Shown here in pieces: positions 59,501 through 62,500 of a stretch of 64,000 bases of DNA (positions within the stretch are counted from its first letter, which is position 1; each line of letters starts with the position of its first letter). The stretch comes from Diploptera punctata (Eukaryota > Arthropoda > Insecta > Blattodea > Blaberidae). The stretch lies in contig JASPKZ010007295.1 of the NCBI GenBank assembly GCA_030220185.1, positions 466,501-530,500 on the forward strand, in the 5' to 3' direction. The notes below the pieces were generated by a model. That model ran no database searches, was not told the DNA's origin, and worked only from the letters and a program-made list of their open reading frames with translations. The position numbers and the translations under genes are program-made.

Positions 59501-62500
59501 CCGTAATCCATGCATATCTGTCGCCAACATTCTTTTCTGCATCCTTTCATTTATTGTCCAGCTTTCTGATCCATATGTAAGTATACTTTCTATTATTGTC
59601 TGTATAATCCCTTTGCTTTTCTGGTCAAATTTCTATTCCATAAAAGACCATTCAGGGATCTAATCGCCTTCCTTGCACAATTTACTATGTTAATAATATC
59701 TTTTTTCACAAGTACCAGATTTATCTATTATAGATCCAAGATATTTAAATTCTTCAACACGTTTAATTATCATATAGGTTATGAGTTATAGCACTTTCCA
59801 TTAAAATCCTATCGCCTGCCTGCACATGGTAGAGCTGTAATTACTGAAAATGAACTTGTGTTTGGTGAGGTTTTGGCACCATAAACCTGATCAGCTCAAG
59901 AGAGGTTACCTGTTTGTCTAGGAGAAGGAGCCCCAAAATATAACCCAATACTCCAGAATAGATGTTGTGAGAAGGTTGTTACATCATTCACACAAAAAAA
60001 AATTGTATAAGTCTCTAAAGAATAAAGTCAGACAGCAATCAAATACAACTACAAGGCCAGGATAAAGGATGAGTTTATATTTAAAATATTTTACATCTAG
60101 GATCCTGGAATATGAAAGGAGAATTTAAAATTTAAAAAAATTAGATCTAGTGAAAAATTTTGGAACATGCCATAAAGAAAAATATTTAATTATCAATTGG
60201 GTGTAAATGAACTCGCCCTCCTAATAGTTCATGCAAAATAAACTCATATTATATAATATGTCAAGAATTGGATCTTGCACTAAGAAAAAATCTAGCTACT
60301 CTATATTAACCTGCAAGAAAAAAAACATTATTAATCTGTGAAGAGAATGTCATTGGAATACAATTAGAAAAATTCTATTGCACGAAGTAAAGAGCTTTAG
60401 TCAAAAATGCAATTTACCGAGCAATATACTATATGAATCAGAAAAATATACTCTCTACAACATGCTCCTTCTTATAAATTTTTAGTAATATTCTCACTAA
60501 CAGAAGAAATAAAATCATATTTCATAGGGAAAAATTTCACGAGGGAATTAATAAGAGATATTGAAGGAATTAATATTAATCCATTTAGTTTAATTGTGAA
60601 ATTTGTGCTTGGTCAGGGAATTGCCTGGAGAGCTCAAATGGTACAGTGCCAGCATGTAAGCTGAAAGTCTTGGATTCAAATACTGGTCTGGGCAGAAATT
60701 TTTCTCTTAAGTTGTGTTAAAGAAATAAAATTATATTTTAAATAGTCCTTAGTTATACATATAATCGCAAATTAAAGTAAACTGGAATTAGAATATTTTT
60801 CATATAGGTACAAAAGTTGATATCTGAAAAATATGAATCAATTATTTAAAAATATAATATGGTTACAGGAGAATAAAAAAATACAAGAAAATGGAAGATA
60901 GTGATTGATGGGTGAAATAATGAGAACATTTATATGCAGTTTTTGAAGAAAAATTAACACTGTAGATCATTTTAAGCTTAATGAAATTATTTTGATTTAA
61001 CAAATATTTTTATGAGTTTTATATATAGGCCTAGGCCTATATCTGCAATATTTATCTTATTTGCCATCAGAAACACTGAATGGGTATTGCCTATTAATCA
61101 AACATACTCATAAATAAGGGAAATTTTAAGGAACTCTAATTTTTTTAGTTAAAGCATTGAAAATTAATGCAGTATTATTTCTAACAGGTAATTAAAGAAG
61201 ATATAGCAAAAGGTCTTGTACCATTTATGGTAATATCAACAATGGGAAGCACAAGCACGACCGCCTGCGATAAAATTTCAGAGATTGCAGAGATTTGTCA
61301 ACGTTATCCGAACATCTGGCTACACATAGATGCAGCTTATGGAGGCAATACTTTAATCTGTCCTGAATTCAGGTATCTTGTGGAAGGAATTGAATGCAGT
61401 GATTCCTTCAACTGTAACCCTCACAAATTATTAAACAGTCTTGTGGATTGTGCAGCAGTATACTTTAAAGATGTTTGCAAAGTTAAGGAAGCTATGCACG
61501 TTTGTCGACATACAGTAAACAGTGAAGAAGGAGATGATTACGGTGACTGGAGCATAAGCTTAAGTCGTAGACTTCGAGGTCTGAAGTTATGGTATGTTTT
61601 AAGATCTTACGGGATTGAAGGACTTCAACATCTTATACGGGCTCAATGCTGCCTTGCAAAGTGTTTTAAGACACTTGTAAAGCAAGACGAAAGATTTGAA
61701 ATCTTAAATGATGTGAAAGTAAGTATTTAATTATTTAATCAATTGAGTTGGTGTTTACTTGATGAAAATCCATATTTATTAATTAAATAAAAAAAACTTA
61801 GTTTTATTTGATTTTCATATTTATTAAGATATAATTCAGTGACAACTGTTTCGGTACACTGTACCTTCTTCAGACATGTTAACAAATTATGAATTGTGTT
61901 ATTATAGTACATATCAACTGATTTAAGCAACAATACAACAATATTTATTTAATAATCAATTGAGTTGGTGTTTACTTGATGAAAATCCATATTTATTAAT
62001 TAAATAAAAAAATAAAAATTAGAAAAAAATGATCAGGTGTATATAAATTTAAGTGTGGCACATGTGACAATGTCTATATAGGACAAACTGGTAGACCTTT
62101 TATCTCTCGGATAAAGGAACACATGAGAGCATATAACAGAAATTTAGAATATTCAAAATATGCTAACCACCTATTCCAATTTAATCATTGTTTCGATCTA
62201 AGTTTTGAAATTTTACATGTATGTGATAAGGGTAAGAAGTTGGACCTTTTGGAGGCTGTAGAAATAAATAAATTGAAAAGTAGTAATAAACTGTTAAATT
62301 CTCAACTTGATTTTGAATGAATCCCCTTTGTTAAATTAAAAAATTTAAAACAATATTGTTGTATTGTTGCTTAGATCAGTTGATATGTACTATAATAACA
62401 CAATTCATAATTTGTTAACATGTCTGAAGAAGGTACAGTGTACCGAAACAGCTGTCACTGAATTATATCTTAATAATTATGAAAATCAAATAAAACTAAG

